Shown: positions 1 to 10,887 of the stretch, piece by piece | How positions within the stretch are numbered: the stretch's first letter is position 1 | Layout: each line of letters starts with the position of its first letter | Source of the DNA: Nocardiopsis sp. CNR-923 | GTDB taxonomy: Bacteria; Actinomycetota; Actinomycetes; Streptosporangiales; Streptosporangiaceae | Direction: 5' to 3' | DNA: 64,000 nt | Assembly (NCBI RefSeq): GCF_001942255.1 | Contig: NZ_MKKC01000072.1 | Coordinates: 1-64,000, forward strand | Made by a program: the position numbers and the translations under genes | The notes under the pieces: model-generated | Database searches by the model: none | What the model was told of the DNA's origin: nothing | Seen by the model: only the letters and a program-made list of their open reading frames with translations

Positions 1-262
1 CCACGGCCAGATCGGGCCACGCTGGCCGGTGCTTGCGGACCTGGACGGTGAGCGTCACCTTCCCGCCGCACTCGGTGCGTGATCCGGTTCCAGCCAGTGA
101 GTTCCCGTACTGGCTGGGAATGTTGGCGCCGAGTCCGCAGGGGGCGGCGGCACGACCGATCGCGGTGTCGGTCCCGGCCCACGCCGCCGCGCCGACGAGC
201 ACGGTCCCCGCCGCCAGAACGCCGACTGCCACGGTACGCGCGATGCTGTTCCTGGTCTTCAC
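1..262 (-). CDS. Small secreted protein, partial (C-terminus outside window)
   Basis: A GTG start at 262-260 follows a GAGGAAAA ribosome-binding site at 270-263. The first 35 codons encode a typical Sec signal peptide: KTR-rich start, a hydrophobic Ala/Val/Leu core, then AWAGTD. The mature part contains at least two cysteines (CGLGAN and ECGGKV) that could pair outside the cell. The reading frame stays open to the window edge (87 codons visible). I do not recognise the family; exported hypothetical protein is the safest name. AT-rich DNA with DnaA-box-like sites lies directly upstream. Confidence 0.6.
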   Translation of the reverse strand, partial: MKTRNSIARTVAVGVLAAGTVLVGAAAWAGTDTAIGRAAAPCGLGANIPSQYGNSLAGTGSRTECGGKVTLTVQVRKHRPAWPDLAV

Positions 263-333
263 TTTTCCTCATTCTTCGCCGAGGGGTCGAGGCGTTGAGG
301 AGAATTCCCGGACCTGCTCCGCTGAAACGGGGG

Positions 334-441
334 TGTGGATAACCTTTATTTTCGCTGGGTGATTAATCACGGTTTGATAGGTAATGTGGAGCCGATTCTG
401 CGCTAATTCAGGGTGCGGGTCTGTGGATAACCTGTGGAAAA
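334..441. promoter_or_regulatory. Cluster of three DnaA-box-like nonamers
   Basis: TGTGGATAA (reverse complement of the classical TTATCCACA DnaA box) occurs exactly at 334-342 and 422-430. A one-base variant TGTGGAAAA lies at 433-441. All three have the same orientation, inside one of the most AT-rich stretches of the window, between the secreted-protein gene and the aldolase terminator. No dnaA, dnaN or parAB gene is near, so this is unlikely to be oriC. It may be a DnaA-binding regulatory or titration site. Confidence 0.4.
359..370. promoter_or_regulatory. 12-bp perfect palindrome, possible operator
   Basis: GTGATTAATCAC is a perfect 12-bp palindrome, unusually AT-rich for this genome. It sits about 100 bp upstream of the GTG start of the secreted-protein gene (start at 262, minus strand) and between the DnaA-box-like sites. 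Position and symmetry suit an operator. The regulator is unknown. Confidence 0.3.
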
Positions 442-447
442 CCAGAA

Positions 448-483
448 GGGGTGTCCGGGTGCGTTCCCGCACCCGGACACCCC
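448..483 (-). terminator. Strong stem-loop terminator of the aldolase gene
   Basis: Positions 448-463 and 468-483 form a perfect 16-bp inverted repeat with a four-base loop (TTCC). It lies 48 bp past the aldolase stop codon at 531. There is no long T-tract, which is usual for high-GC actinobacterial terminators. Confidence 0.75.
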
Positions 484-530
484 CGTCGCGAACCGCGCCC
501 GCTCCGCGCGGGCGCCCTCGCCCTCCGCCA

Positions 531-1553
<1,023 letters not shown>

Positions 1554-1733
1554 GCTAACTCTCCCTGGAATCGGCCTGGAGCGAGCGGCCGCCGGTCCTT
1601 CGCCCGGCGGCACCCCCACGTGCGTTGCCCCGGTGGAGGCCGGCCGTCGGGGGGTCGGCCCAAGGGGAGGGCCGCGTCCGGGTGTGTCCACCAGGTGTGG
1701 TCCAAGTATCCCGAACACGTGCGGCGCTTGAAA

Positions 1734-1745
1734 AGGTCTAGACCA
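1734..1745. promoter_or_regulatory. DasR-like (dre) palindrome upstream of fbaA
   Basis: AGGTCTAGACCA contains the perfect 10-bp palindrome GGTCTAGACC, the core of the dre site bound by the GntR-family regulator DasR (consensus ACTGGTCTAGACCACT in streptomycetes). Twelve of sixteen consensus positions match. It lies about 180 bp upstream of the aldolase start and also upstream of the divergent gene at 1924. Binding is inferred from the motif only. Confidence 0.45.
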
Positions 1746-1923
1746 AATTGGCCAGGGTTGAGCTCGTATGCGCAGGTCCTGGGTGTGCGGCCGCCGGGGG
1801 AGTCGCGAACCGGGCAGCCAGGGTCGCGGGAGGTCACGCGACGCGTGCCCGGGTTGGTGGTCTCGTGAGGTCGTCGGGCCCCTGCTGTCGCTTTTTGTCG
1901 TGATACACGCTACATTCAACGCC

Positions 1924-2343
1924 GTGGGAAGGCACAGGAACGATCCGCGCGGCGTTGGCCAGGTGATGGCCATCGTCGGGGCCGTCCTGCTCTTAGCCGC
2001 TCTGGTGGCCCTCGGCGGCTACTTCCTCTACCGGTCGCTGCCGAGCGACGGCTCCAGCGTGAGCGCCAACGCGTCAGGAGCCTCCGCCGACGTGGAGGAG
2101 CCGGAGAACATGGGCGTGCTCTACGTGCGCGTTATCGGCGAGTCCAGCAACGTCTTCGTCCGGGTCCCGGGCGGTGACGTCCTGCACGACCAGGTGATAA
2201 GGCAGGGCGGATCGATCACCTTCGCCCAGCCGCCGCTGGAGGTCACCATCAGCGACCCCGCGGCGGTCGAGGTCTTCGTCAACGGCAGCCAGCGCGACAT
2301 CTCCGACCGCGACGAGGACTACAGCTTCACCATCGGCGAGTAG
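1924..2343 (+). CDS. Small membrane-anchored protein with RodZ-C/DUF4115-like domain
   Basis: This 139-residue protein starts at GTG 1924, just before a hydrophobic helix (about residues 14-38, VMAIVGAVLLL onward). After a short Ser/Ala-rich linker, residues 60-139 form a compact beta-rich domain. Features such as YVRVIGESSNVFVRVPGG resemble the small extracellular DUF4115/RodZ C-terminal fold. The predicted topology is a short cytoplasmic tail, one membrane helix and an external domain. Longer upstream starts give low-complexity sequence and are disfavoured. Function is unknown. A hairpin follows at 2378-2400. Confidence 0.7.
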   Translation: MGRHRNDPRGVGQVMAIVGAVLLLAALVALGGYFLYRSLPSDGSSVSANASGASADVEEPENMGVLYVRVIGESSNVFVRVPGGDVLHDQVIRQGGSITFAQPPLEVTISDPAAVEVFVNGSQRDISDRDEDYSFTIGE

Positions 2344-2377
2344 ACCCGCGCCGGATCACACACCCCGGACGCACCGA

Positions 2378-2400
2378 CGGCGGGGCCGTCGACCCCGCCG
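2378..2400 (+). terminator. Hairpin terminator between convergent genes
   Basis: CGGCGGGG at 2378-2385 pairs perfectly with CCCCGCCG at 2393-2400 across a seven-base loop. It lies 35 bp after the stop at 2343 and just before the convergent pyrE stop, so it may act in both directions. Confidence 0.6.
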
Positions 2401-2420
2401 CTCCGATGCCGCACGCGCAC

Positions 2421-2952
2421 TCAGACGTCCAGGTCGGACGCCTCGAACACCGCCCGGTACTCCAGGCCCTCCCCCGTCACCCGCTCACGCGCGCCGCGGT
2501 CCACGATCAACGCGACCGCGACCACCTCGCGCCCGCCTCACGGAGCGCCTCCACCGCCGTCAGCACGGAGCCGCCCGTGGTCGAGGTGTCCTCCAGGGCG
2601 AGCACGCGCCGACCCCTCACGTCGGGTCCCTCGATCCGGCGCTGTAGACCGTGCGCCTTGCCCGCCTTGCGCACCACGAAGCGTCCAGCCCGCGCCCGCG
2701 CGCGTGCGCGGCGTGCAGCATCGCGGTGGCCACCGGGTCAGCGCCCAGGGTCAGTCCGCCCACGGCGTCGAACTCCAGGTCCGCGACGTTGTCCAACATG
2801 ACCGAGCCGACCAGGGGCGCGGCCTCCGCGTCCAGGGTCACCCGACGCAGGTCGACGTAGTAGTCGGCCTCCATCCCGGAGGACAGGGTCACCTTCCCGC
2901 GGACGACCGCCTTATCGTTGATCTTACGCAGGAGTTCATCACGTTCGCTCAT
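2421..2952 (-). CDS. pyrE: Orotate phosphoribosyltransferase (frameshifted twice)
   Basis: PyrE transfers phosphoribosyl from PRPP to orotate, giving orotidine 5'-phosphate in pyrimidine synthesis. The N-terminus ([13 protein letters not shown], then [11 protein letters not shown] and [13 protein letters not shown]) is typical. Two single-base deletions interrupt the frame. One is near 2680 (GACGCTTCG where GACGCCTTCG is expected) and the other near 2527 (CGCGAGG where CGCGGAGG is expected). Restoring one base at each gives a continuous 177-residue protein with the PRPP-binding [12 protein letters not shown] motif and a natural TGA at 2423-2421. PyrE is normally essential, so sequencing error is more likely than decay. 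Confidence 0.88.
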
Positions 2953-3019
2953 GATCAGTGAGCCTAGAACACCGGGCGGGGCCGCGCGGACGCGCCCGCC
3001 CAGGTCGGGAGGGGTGACC

Positions 3020-3361
3020 GTGCCGGGACCCGAGGGCACCGTCCGGGTGGAGACCACCGTCGACGGACGGGAGAGGGCGGAACGCGTGGCGCGGTCGCTG
3101 ATCGAGCACCGCCTGGCCGCGTGCACGCAGGTGAGCGGGCCGATCACGAGCTTCTACCGGTGGGAGGGCGAGGCCCACGTCGACGAGGAGTGGCTGGTCG
3201 TCGCCACGACGTCCGCCGACCGGGTGGACGCGCTCGTCGCGCACGTCGCGCGGATCCACCCCTATGACGTCCCCGAGGTCGTCGCCGTGCCGGTCATCGG
3301 GGGCAACACCGCGTACTTGGAGTGGGTGGTCGAGGAGACGCGGAGCGGCGGCACCGCGTGA
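3020..3361 (+). CDS. cutA: CutA1-like divalent-cation tolerance protein
   Basis: The 113-residue product matches the CutA1 family of small trimeric ferredoxin-fold proteins linked to divalent metal tolerance. Diagnostic segments are RVARSLIEHRLAACTQV near the N-terminus, the SFYRWEG strand, EEWLVVATT, and the C-terminal IHPYDVPEVVAVPV followed by GNTAYLEWV. GTG 3020 is chosen because GGAGG at 3009-3013 lies six bases upstream; GTG 3014 overlaps that site. The stop overlaps the next gene in a GTGA motif at 3358-3361, suggesting translational coupling. Confidence 0.9.
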   Translation: MPGPEGTVRVETTVDGRERAERVARSLIEHRLAACTQVSGPITSFYRWEGEAHVDEEWLVVATTSADRVDALVAHVARIHPYDVPEVVAVPVIGGNTAYLEWVVEETRSGGTA

Positions 3362-3958
3362 TCGCCGTCCTCCTCCCCCCGCCGCTCGGCCGCCCGTCGC
3401 GGCTCCCCGCTCTGGCGGGCGCTGGCGGCCCGCGGCGTCACACCCGTCCAGCCCCGGATCGGAGACGACCGGATCCCGCCGCACGCGGGCCGCTACGTCG
3501 CCCGCGCCAGCCTGGAAATCCACCGACTGGCGGGCACGGCGAGCCCGGTCGCGCTGGTCGCCGAGGGGGACGCGGGCCCGCTCGTCGGCGCGGTGGGCGC
3601 GGCCCAGCGCGCGGCGCACCGGCCGGTGTTCGGATACGTTCTCGTGGACGCCTTCCTGCCCCAGCCCGGCGGTCCCACCCGGGCCGAACTGGAACGGGCG
3701 CAGAGCCCGGAGGGGGGCGTGGGGGATGCTGCGGACACCGGTTCCCGGGACGACGAGCCGCCCGGATACCGGTCCGAGCACCTGCCGATGGTCGCCGACT
3801 GGCCGGACGCCCCGTGCGGCTACCTGCTCACCGGCCCGGACCGCGCGCACGCTGCCCGCCTCGCCCGGATGCGCGGCTGGACGGTGCGTGAGACCGTGCC
3901 CGGGGAGGCGGCGGACGCCCTGCGGGAGCTGCTGGTGGAACTGCGGGGCACCGGCTGA
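3358..3958 (+). CDS. Alpha/beta-hydrolase-like protein, degenerate (frameshifted near start)
   Basis: A GTG at 3358 overlaps the cutA stop, and the downstream reading frame (about 3400-3958) encodes a coherent protein. A frame change in the C/G-rich stretch around 3370-3420 is needed to join the start to it. The visible segments GVTPVQPRIGDD, PVALVAEGDAGPLVGAV, YVLVDAFLP and the C-terminal TVPGEAADAL follow the layout of small actinobacterial alpha/beta hydrolases. The nucleophile-elbow region reads AEGDAGP instead of a serine-containing HSGAG-type motif, so catalysis is doubtful. I rate the family assignment as tentative. Confidence 0.45.
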
Positions 3959-4033
3959 GCGGTTCCGCCTGGGCGCCGTCCCCGGCCCCTCGCCCCCGCC
4001 CGGGAGAGGGGCACGACCGGGGCCGGGCCGGGA

Positions 4034-7000
4034 TCACCCCCGGTGGGAGCCGCCCGGGGCTCTCAGCGCGGTCTGCACCAGCCGCGCCGAACCGCCCCGC
4101 GCCACCCACGTGCCGCGACCGGGCGGCTGTGGCGACGCGTACAGCCTGGGTAGGAGCTGCCCCTCGCTGCGGTCGCCCGACATCACCAGAGCGCCGGTGC
4201 CGATCTCCCGCATCGCCTGCACCAGCGGGTCGAACAGTCCGCGCCCGGCACCGGCCACGCGGCGCGCCACCACGAAGTGCAGCCCGATGTCGCGCCCGTT
4301 CGACACGAACGGCACGAACGGCGCCAGCGGCTTCTGACCCGCCGTCGTCAGCACGTCGTAGTCGTCCGCGAGCACCACGATCCTCGGACCCCTGATCGCA
4401 CCCGGTTCCAGCGCGTCGAGGTCCCCGTCCTCGGGCAGACGGCCCTCCAGTTCCCTGGCGACGCCGCCCGCCAACCCCGCGCACACCCGCGGACTGCTCG
4501 CGTACCCGCCCGTGTACTCCTCCGGGACCACGTCCCGCAGGGTGCGCCTCGGGTCCATCACCGCGAACACCACCTCGTCGGAGCTGTACCGCTCGACCAG
4601 TCCCTCGGCCACCAGACGCAGCAGGTTGGTCTTGCCGCACCCGCCGTCCCCGAGGACCAGCAGGTTCTGGTCTGCGTCGAACAGGTCGAGCAACACCGGC
4701 TCCAAGGCCCGCTCGTCCACCCCGATCGGCACCTTCTTCGGCTCGGAGTCCCGGGTGGGCAGCGTGCGCGCGGGCAGTTCGTGCGGCAGGACGCGCACCT
4801 CCGGAGCGCGCTTGCCGCGCCAGGCCCGGTTCACCGAGCGCACGGCGGCCTGCACGATCTCACCGAGCCCCTCGTCGCCGGTGACGCCGTCGAACCTCGG
4901 CAGCGCCACCTGTCCGAACAACTCGGTGTCCGTCAGGGCCCGGCCGGCGCCCTGGGGCCGATCGTCTCCGCCAGTTTGCGGTCGATCGTCGACTCCGACG
5001 GGTCGTTCAGGCGCAGTTCCACCTTCTGGCCGAAGTTCGACTGCGCGGCGATGCGCACGTCGTTCCAGCGCAGCATCCCCGCCACCACGTGGACGCCGTA
5101 CCCGCCGCCGCGCTGCAACAGGTCGTTGACCATCGGGTCGATGTCCTCGAAGTCCTTGCGGACAGCTCCGAAGCCGTCCACGCACAGCACCACGTCGGCA
5201 CTGGCCAGCTCGGGCACCTCGCCTCGGGCGTGCTTCCGTCGCAGCTGCCGCACCGAGTCGATGCCCCGCTTCCGGAACACCTCCTGCCGGTGGTCCAGCA
5301 TCCCGCGTAGCTCCTCCACCGTGCGCCGCACCCGCTCGGCGTCGGTCCGCACGGCCACACCGCCCACGTGCGGCAGTCCGGCCAGGGATTGCAACCCGCC
5401 GCCGACCAGGTCCAGCCCGTACACGGCGACCTGCTGCGGTGTGTGCGTCAGGGCCAGCGACAGCACCATCGTGCGCAACAGGGTGGTCTTGCCGCTCTGC
5501 GGACCCCCGATGATCGCCGCGTGCCCTCCGGAGGCGGTCAGGTCCAGCTCCCACACGCCCTGCCACTGCTTGGTCGCGTCGTCCAACAGCCCGACCGGGA
5601 TGGACAGCTGAGTCCGCTCCCCGGGAAGCCGCAGCCCGTCCTCGGTCTCCTCCGGCGCGCCGACCACCGTGTCCAGGGTGGTCACGGACGGCAGCGGCGG
5701 CAGCCAGATCTCGCGTGTGCGCTCCCCGTGCCGCGCGAACTGGCCGACCATCACGTCCAACAGCGTCGGGCCGACCGTGCGGGAGGGCATCGGCGACTCC
5801 TCCGCGGCCGGTGCGTCCGCCCGCACCGCGGACGCGTCGTCCCGCTCGTTGAAGGCGGTGTACCGGCGCACCGACGGGGCCGCCTCGGTGTCCTCCTCGG
5901 CCACCGGCCCGCGGTAGGGCCCCGACACGTAGCCCGCCTTGAACCGCTGGTAGACGCTGGTGTCCACCTTGAGGTAGCCGAAACCGGGCAGGGACGGCAG
6001 GTGGAAGGCGTCGGGCGTGTTGAGCACGGTGCGGCTCTCCTCCTCGGAGAAGGTCCGCAGGCCCAGGCGGTAGGACAGGTAGGTGTCCAGGCCGCGCAGC
6101 TTGCCGCCCTCGATGCGCTGGCTGGACAGCAGCAGGTGCACGCCGATGCTGCGGCCGATCCGGCCGATCGACAGGAACAGCTCGATGAAGTCGGGTCGGG
6201 CGGTGAGGAGTTCGCCGAACTCGTCGATGATGACGAGCAGGTGCGGCAGCGGCGCAAGGCCGGGATCGTGCTGGCGCCTGAACTGGTAGTCGCCGATGCT
6301 GGCCACGTTCCCGGCGTCGCGCAGGACCTGCTGGCGGCGCTGCACCTCACCCGACAGGCTCGCGTGGACGCGCTCGATCAGCGCGGCGTCGTCCTCCAGG
6401 TTGGTGATCACCCCGGCGACGTGCGGCATGTCCTCGAAGGGGGCGAAGGTGGCCCCGCCCTTGTAGTCGACCAGCACCATGCTCACCCGCTCGGGCGGAT
6501 GGGAGGCGGCCAGGGCCAGGACGAGGGTGCGCAGCATCTCGCTCTTGCCGGAACCGGTCGCGCCGACGCACAGTCCGTGCGGGCCCATGCCCAGCTGGGC
6601 CGACTCCTTGAGGTCGAGCACGACCGGTTGCCCCATGTCGTCCACACCGATCGGCACCCGAAGGAACGCGCGTTCGCTGCGCGGCGACCACACGCGCCGT
6701 ACGTCCATCGCGGCCGGGTCCCGCACCCCCATCAGGGCGGGGAAGTCGATGTTGCCGCCTTCCTGCGCGCTCTCCTCGATGGACTCCGGGGAGAGCCGCA
6801 GCGGTGCGAGCATGCGGACGAGGCCGGAGAGCGTGGCGGCCGGGACGTCGTCCACGGTGCCGGACATGACCAGGGGGTCGGCGCCGCGCAGCTCCTCGAT
6901 CCGCACCTGGTCGCCGGTCACGGTGACGCGGACGTTGACGTCGCCGGGCTCGTCGATCTGCCGCGACACCAGGTGCAGCACGGTCACACCCAGGTCGGCC

Positions 7001-8031
7001 GGGTCCATCGTGTGGTCGGGCCGCACCAGTTCGGCGGCGACCCCGCCGTGGGTGTCGTGGACGACGATCAGGCGGCGGAGCATCCGGTACGCCTCGCGCT
7101 TGCCCATCCCGCGGCGGACCTCCGACGCGAAGTCGGTGCGCGAGCGCAGTTCGTCGGCGAGGAGCCCGCCCAACCGGCCGGGGTCGGGCGCGATGAGGCG
7201 GACCGCGGCCCCGTTCTCGCGTCGCCGCTGGTCCAGGACCTGCGGCAGCCACGGTAGCCAGGTCCAGTCGTCGGCGCGCCCGGCGGGATAGGCGACGGCC
7301 AGCCCCGCGTCCTCGGGGGCGTGGAAGGCGCCGAACTGGGCGGCCAGGGCGCGGACGAGGCGCATCACGTCCTCGCGCTCGCCGATGACGCTGACGTTCC
7401 CGGCCATGTCCAGGGGCAGGGTGAGCGGCATCTCCGGGATCGTCTCGAACCGGCGGATCGCGGCCTGGGCCTCGGAGAGCATGAACGGGTCCGTGGGGGT
7501 GAGGGCGGTGCCCTGCTCGGCCAGCCGCAGGCGGCGGCCCTCGGTCAGACCGGTGCCGATCCGCACCCGCAGGAAGTCGCGGTGGCGCCGACGGCGCTCC
7601 CACAGGCGCGTCGGGTCGCGGACGACGTCGTAGAGCGCCTCGGGCGGGGGGTCGAGCAACCTGGCGTGGGCTCGGGTGCGCTGCTCCCAGCCGCTCAGTT
7701 CCTCGCGCAGCTCCTCCAGGTACTGGAGGTAGAGTTCGCGCTGGTTGCGGCGCTGTCGGCCGACCTGGCCCCGTCGGGAGAACAGCATGGCGAGCGCGCC
7801 GAGGAGGGCCACGCACAGGAGCACGGCGCCGAGCGCCATGAACGCCGGGTTGCGCATGACCATCATGATCGTCAGTGACGCCATCATGCCCACCATCGGC
7901 AGGATGGACATGAGGGGGTTGCCCTGCGTCTTCCCGTCGGGCAGCGTGGGCGGCGCCTCCACCTCGTGGGGTTCCTGAACCGGAGTGGGGTGGACGGTCC
8001 GTGTCGGCCGGTGCACGACGCGCAGGCTCAT
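4034..8031 (-). CDS. eccC: Type VII secretion FtsK/SpoIIIE-type ATPase EccC (one frameshift)
   Basis: EccC is the motor and substrate receptor of the T7SS core in the inner membrane. The roughly 1332-residue product has two membrane helices at about residues 41-85, then three FtsK-type ATPase domains. Domain 1 has a canonical Walker A GATGSGKSE near residue 490 and Walker B LLVIIDEF. Domain 2 has GGPQSGKTT near residue 840 with a degenerate second motif (CVDGF). Domain 3 has GDGGCGKTN near residue 1127 and VVLADDYD. The frame breaks near 4955, where GGGG should be GGGGG; restoring one base joins the domains. The ATG at 8031 is preceded by GAGAGGAA. It is encoded in one piece, not split into EccCa/EccCb. 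Confidence 0.95.
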
Positions 8032-8171
8032 CGGCGTTCCTCTCGGCTCGGGCTGCGGGGATGGGCGGGTCTGGCCGGACGGAGACGTGCCCTGACGTGG
8101 GGGAGCGGAGTTCGCGGGGGATGCCGCGGCGGGCCCGCGGGATGCGCAGAACCCTATCGAAGTCGGTTCTG

Positions 8172-9607
8172 TCAGGACGTTCCGGAGGAGTCCGGCGACC
8201 CCTCGGGGCGCAGGTGCCCCATGAGGCTGCGGAAGCGGTCCCAGGCGTTCGCCTCCGTGCCGTTCCCGATCAGGTACCAGACGGCGGGGGTCATGGGCGG
8301 GCCGAACGGGACCGAGCGCACCGGGGCGGACAGGGCGCGGTCAGTCCCGATCGTCGAGACCGCCTCCGCTCCGAGGGCCATGCCCACGGGAATCGGCGCC
8401 CCCGACCACCGGGCCGGATAGGTCAGGTCGGACCGGCCGCCCATCCGGCGCACCGTCGCGTTCTGGAGCACGTCGCGTGCGGCGAGCTCCTTGACGACCG
8501 TGGTCAGGGCCGCCGTGTCGGGCTCCTCCCCGGGCTCGTGCCCCACCGCGAACGTGATGTTCTCCCGCACGCCGTTGGCGGTCCGCCCCACCCGTTGGGT
8601 GCCGGCGAACGGACGGACTCCCTCCCCCCGCACGCTCTCCGGCGGCCCGGAGAACGCGATGAGCGTCTGGGCGGGCACGCGTCTGCGGCACGTCGCGGTC
8701 ACGGCGTCGCGGTCCCAGGCGTGCGCCAGCGGTTCGCCGGTCCCCCACAGGGAGGGGAGGGCGCCGCCCAGGGTCTCGGCGAGGAGTTCCGCGGCCCCGC
8801 CCAGGAGGAGGTCGTCGGTGGCCGGGTGCTCCACGTTGACATCGACGAGCAGCTGTGCGCCCAGATCCCGCGCGGACCCCCGGAACGCCTCGTGCGGTCC
8901 GTCCTCGGCGGAGGCGTTCGGGTCCACGACGAACCCGGAGTCGGCGGCCCAGACCAGTGGGACCCCGGAGAACCCGTCGTAGTGGGCCGCGTCCGGCGCT
9001 GGACGACCCACCGGCAACCGGGACGTGCGACCAGGGAGCGAAGCGCGTACGTCAGTCGGCTGGCGGAGGGCGTGACGAGCTGGAGGCGGCGTCCCTCCCG
9101 TCCGTATTGGGCCACGGCGTCCAGGAGCCAGGGGGAGAGCGGCACCAGGGGGCGGTCCTGGAGCACGACGAAGCACTCGCCCGGGACGGCGGCGACCGCG
9201 GGGTGGTCGGCGGCGCCGTTGAGGTGTGCGTGGCTCCGGTCGAGGCGGCGTTCGGGCTCCCACAGCACACCGTCGTGCTCGTCGGCCAGGTACCGGGCGA
9301 ACCGGCGGACCACGCCCGCGGTGTCGACGTCCGGGACATCGGTCCCGTGCGCCTCCACCCAGTACGGGGAGGAGGGCAGGTCGTCGCTGACTCCGTCGGC
9401 CAGCAGGCGGTCGGCCTCGGCGGACGTCTCCAGCCGCTGGGCGGCCTGGAGGGCGGCCACGATCCGGCCGTCGTCGTCGCGCAGCTCCACCAGCGCGCCC
9501 TCGGCCACGAGCCGGACCCTCAGGGCGGGTCCGGCCTCGACCATGGCCCTGGTCAGGGACCGCCGGTCGGGCGGCTGGGACAGCAGGGCGACCACGTCGT
9601 GGCTCAA
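8172..9607 (-). CDS. T7SS-locus conserved hypothetical protein (DUF6177-like; one frameshift)
   Basis: A TTG start at 9607 follows GAGGAG at good spacing. The TTG overlaps the stop of the upstream small gene (TTGA). The product is about 478 residues once one missing base near 8998 is restored; the join falls between RPGCRWVVQ and APDAAHYDG. It has no signal peptide or membrane helix and no recognisable catalytic motif. The composition and position next to eccC match a conserved family found beside actinobacterial T7SS genes, which I recall as DUF6177. That name is from memory, not from a search. A role in secretion is inferred from position only. Confidence 0.6.
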
Positions 9608-9987
9608 GGAGTCTCCTCACGTGCGGGGCGGCGCCGGGCGGGCGGTCTCCGTGCGGTGGGGACCGCGGCGGTGGCCGTGGGGGTGACGGGGGCGGGATCG
9701 TCTTTCCCGGTGCGCGCCGTTCTTATCCGACCGGTGCAATTCGGTGCGACCGGTCCCGATCGTATTCGACGGCGCTTCCGTGGGATCACGCCGTGCCGCC
9801 GACTGTTCCCATCGGCCAGGACTTCGAGTTCGTCGACCTCCGGATGGGGACGGTGTTTCGGATGGGGTTTTCCGTGCCACCGGAGGCACTGTGGGGCGGG
9901 CGCTCCGGCTCCCGCGTCCGCGCGGTGTGCGCGGACCTCCCGCTCCGCGTCGAGGACAGCTTCGGAAGCCATTTCGATGTTGTCCAC
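9604..9987 (-). CDS. Possible small protein translationally coupled to the DUF6177-like gene
   Basis: GTG 9987 is preceded by GAGGAGG (10001-9995) with a seven-base gap, and the stop overlaps the next start (TTGA at 9607-9604). These signals favour translation. The 127-residue product begins with an acidic helix-like stretch (DNIEMASEAVLDAEREV) and turns into a very basic, Pro/Arg-rich tail. Third-position GC is lower than in neighbouring genes, so the ORF may be fortuitous or frameshifted. No family is recognised. The region also serves as the upstream DNA of the divergent ESAT-6-like genes. Confidence 0.35.
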   Translation of the reverse strand: MDNIEMASEAVLDAEREVRAHRADAGAGAPAPQCLRWHGKPHPKHRPHPEVDELEVLADGNSRRHGVIPRKRRRIRSGPVAPNCTGRIRTARTGKDDPAPVTPTATAAVPTARRPPARRRPAREETP

Positions 9988-10148
9988 AGGTGGCCCTCCT
10001 CGCTATTCTCCGTCGGCGGCCACTTGTATTATTCGAAGTCCCCCGCCAACCGGGGCGGCGGTTCCGTGAAGTCGGAACCACGGCGACTCCACGCGCGTCT
10101 CCCTCCCGGAGGCGACCGCCTCGCGAGGCCCCCGAGGAAAGGTGAAGG

Positions 10149-10478
10149 ATGCCACGCTGGGACCAAGGCGATACGACGCTGGTCACCCTGGGACAGAACA
10201 CCGCGGGCAGCGGTGACGAACTCTCCACGCTGATCGGTCAGCTCGTCCAGGCGGCCGAGCCCCTCTACGGCAAGTTCGACGGACCCGGCAAGGCCGCGTT
10301 CGACTCCTTCAAGAACCGGGCCGACGCCATCGCCGCCGATCTGCGCGCCGGGCTCGGCTCCATCCAGGAGGGGCAGGCGGGCATGCAGGCGGCCTTCCAG
10401 ACCGGTACCCAGACCATGACCGACGACGCCAACCAGAACATGGCCGCGGCCAACTTCGACGCCGCGAAGTTCAGGTAG
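10149..10478 (+). CDS. ESAT-6/WXG100-like small T7SS protein (first of pair)
   Basis: This 109-residue, mostly helical protein without signal peptide has the size and position of a WXG100-superfamily T7SS substrate. Instead of a WXG turn it shows FDGPGKAAFDSF near residue 43, which could form the bend between two helices. The C-terminus ends FDAAKFR. The ATG at 10149 follows AGGAAAGGTGAAGG. It lies 34 bp before a second ESAT-6-like gene, and such pairs usually form heterodimers exported through EccC. The exact subfamily is not certain. Confidence 0.7.
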   Translation: MPRWDQGDTTLVTLGQNTAGSGDELSTLIGQLVQAAEPLYGKFDGPGKAAFDSFKNRADAIAADLRAGLGSIQEGQAGMQAAFQTGTQTMTDDANQNMAAANFDAAKFR

Positions 10479-10512
10479 ACCGCGCCCACCCCCACCTGGA
10501 GGAGAACCTCAG

Positions 10513-10812
10513 ATGTCCGGACGCAACGCCTACAACACGGATGCCTCCTCGGAGGTCCAGGGCAATATCAACGGCATCATGAACCGCCTGGAGGCGATCA
10601 TCGGCCAGCACGAGAGCGACGTCGCCACGGCGATGAGCGACTTCGAGGCCGACGGCGTCTCCGACGAGTACCACGGCAAGGAACAGAAGTGGGACGCGGC
10701 GGCGAACGAGGTCCGTGAGATCATTCGCCTCGTGCGCGAGACCCTGGAGTCCAACGACGCCACGGCCCAGGAGACGCTGAGCCGCGCCGGAGCCGCGGTC
10801 GCCAACATCTGA
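10513..10812 (+). CDS. Pore-forming ESAT-6-family-like protein (second of pair)
   Basis: The 99-residue product follows a strong GGAGGA site. It has the pattern of actinobacterial proteins annotated as pore-forming ESAT-6 family: an N-terminal NAYNTDASSEVQGNI helix, the turn DGVSDEYHGKEQKW replacing the WXG motif, and a second helix ending LSRAGAAVANI. It probably partners the preceding gene product as a helical hairpin heterodimer. A secreted role is inferred from family and context. Confidence 0.8.
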   Translation: MSGRNAYNTDASSEVQGNINGIMNRLEAIIGQHESDVATAMSDFEADGVSDEYHGKEQKWDAAANEVREIIRLVRETLESNDATAQETLSRAGAAVANI

Positions 10813-10887
10813 TCGACCCCGGCGAGACAGGCAGCGACCAGGTCGTCCCCCGCCCGGGGCGCCCGTGACCAGAACCGAGGAGTGCTG

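Noticed and set aside
334-441. Chromosomal origin of replication
   Set aside because: There are only three DnaA boxes, and no dnaA, dnaN, recF or parAB genes nearby.
5368-7257. 629-codon rightward ORF
   Set aside because: It is antisense to eccC, without ribosome-binding site or recognisable domains.
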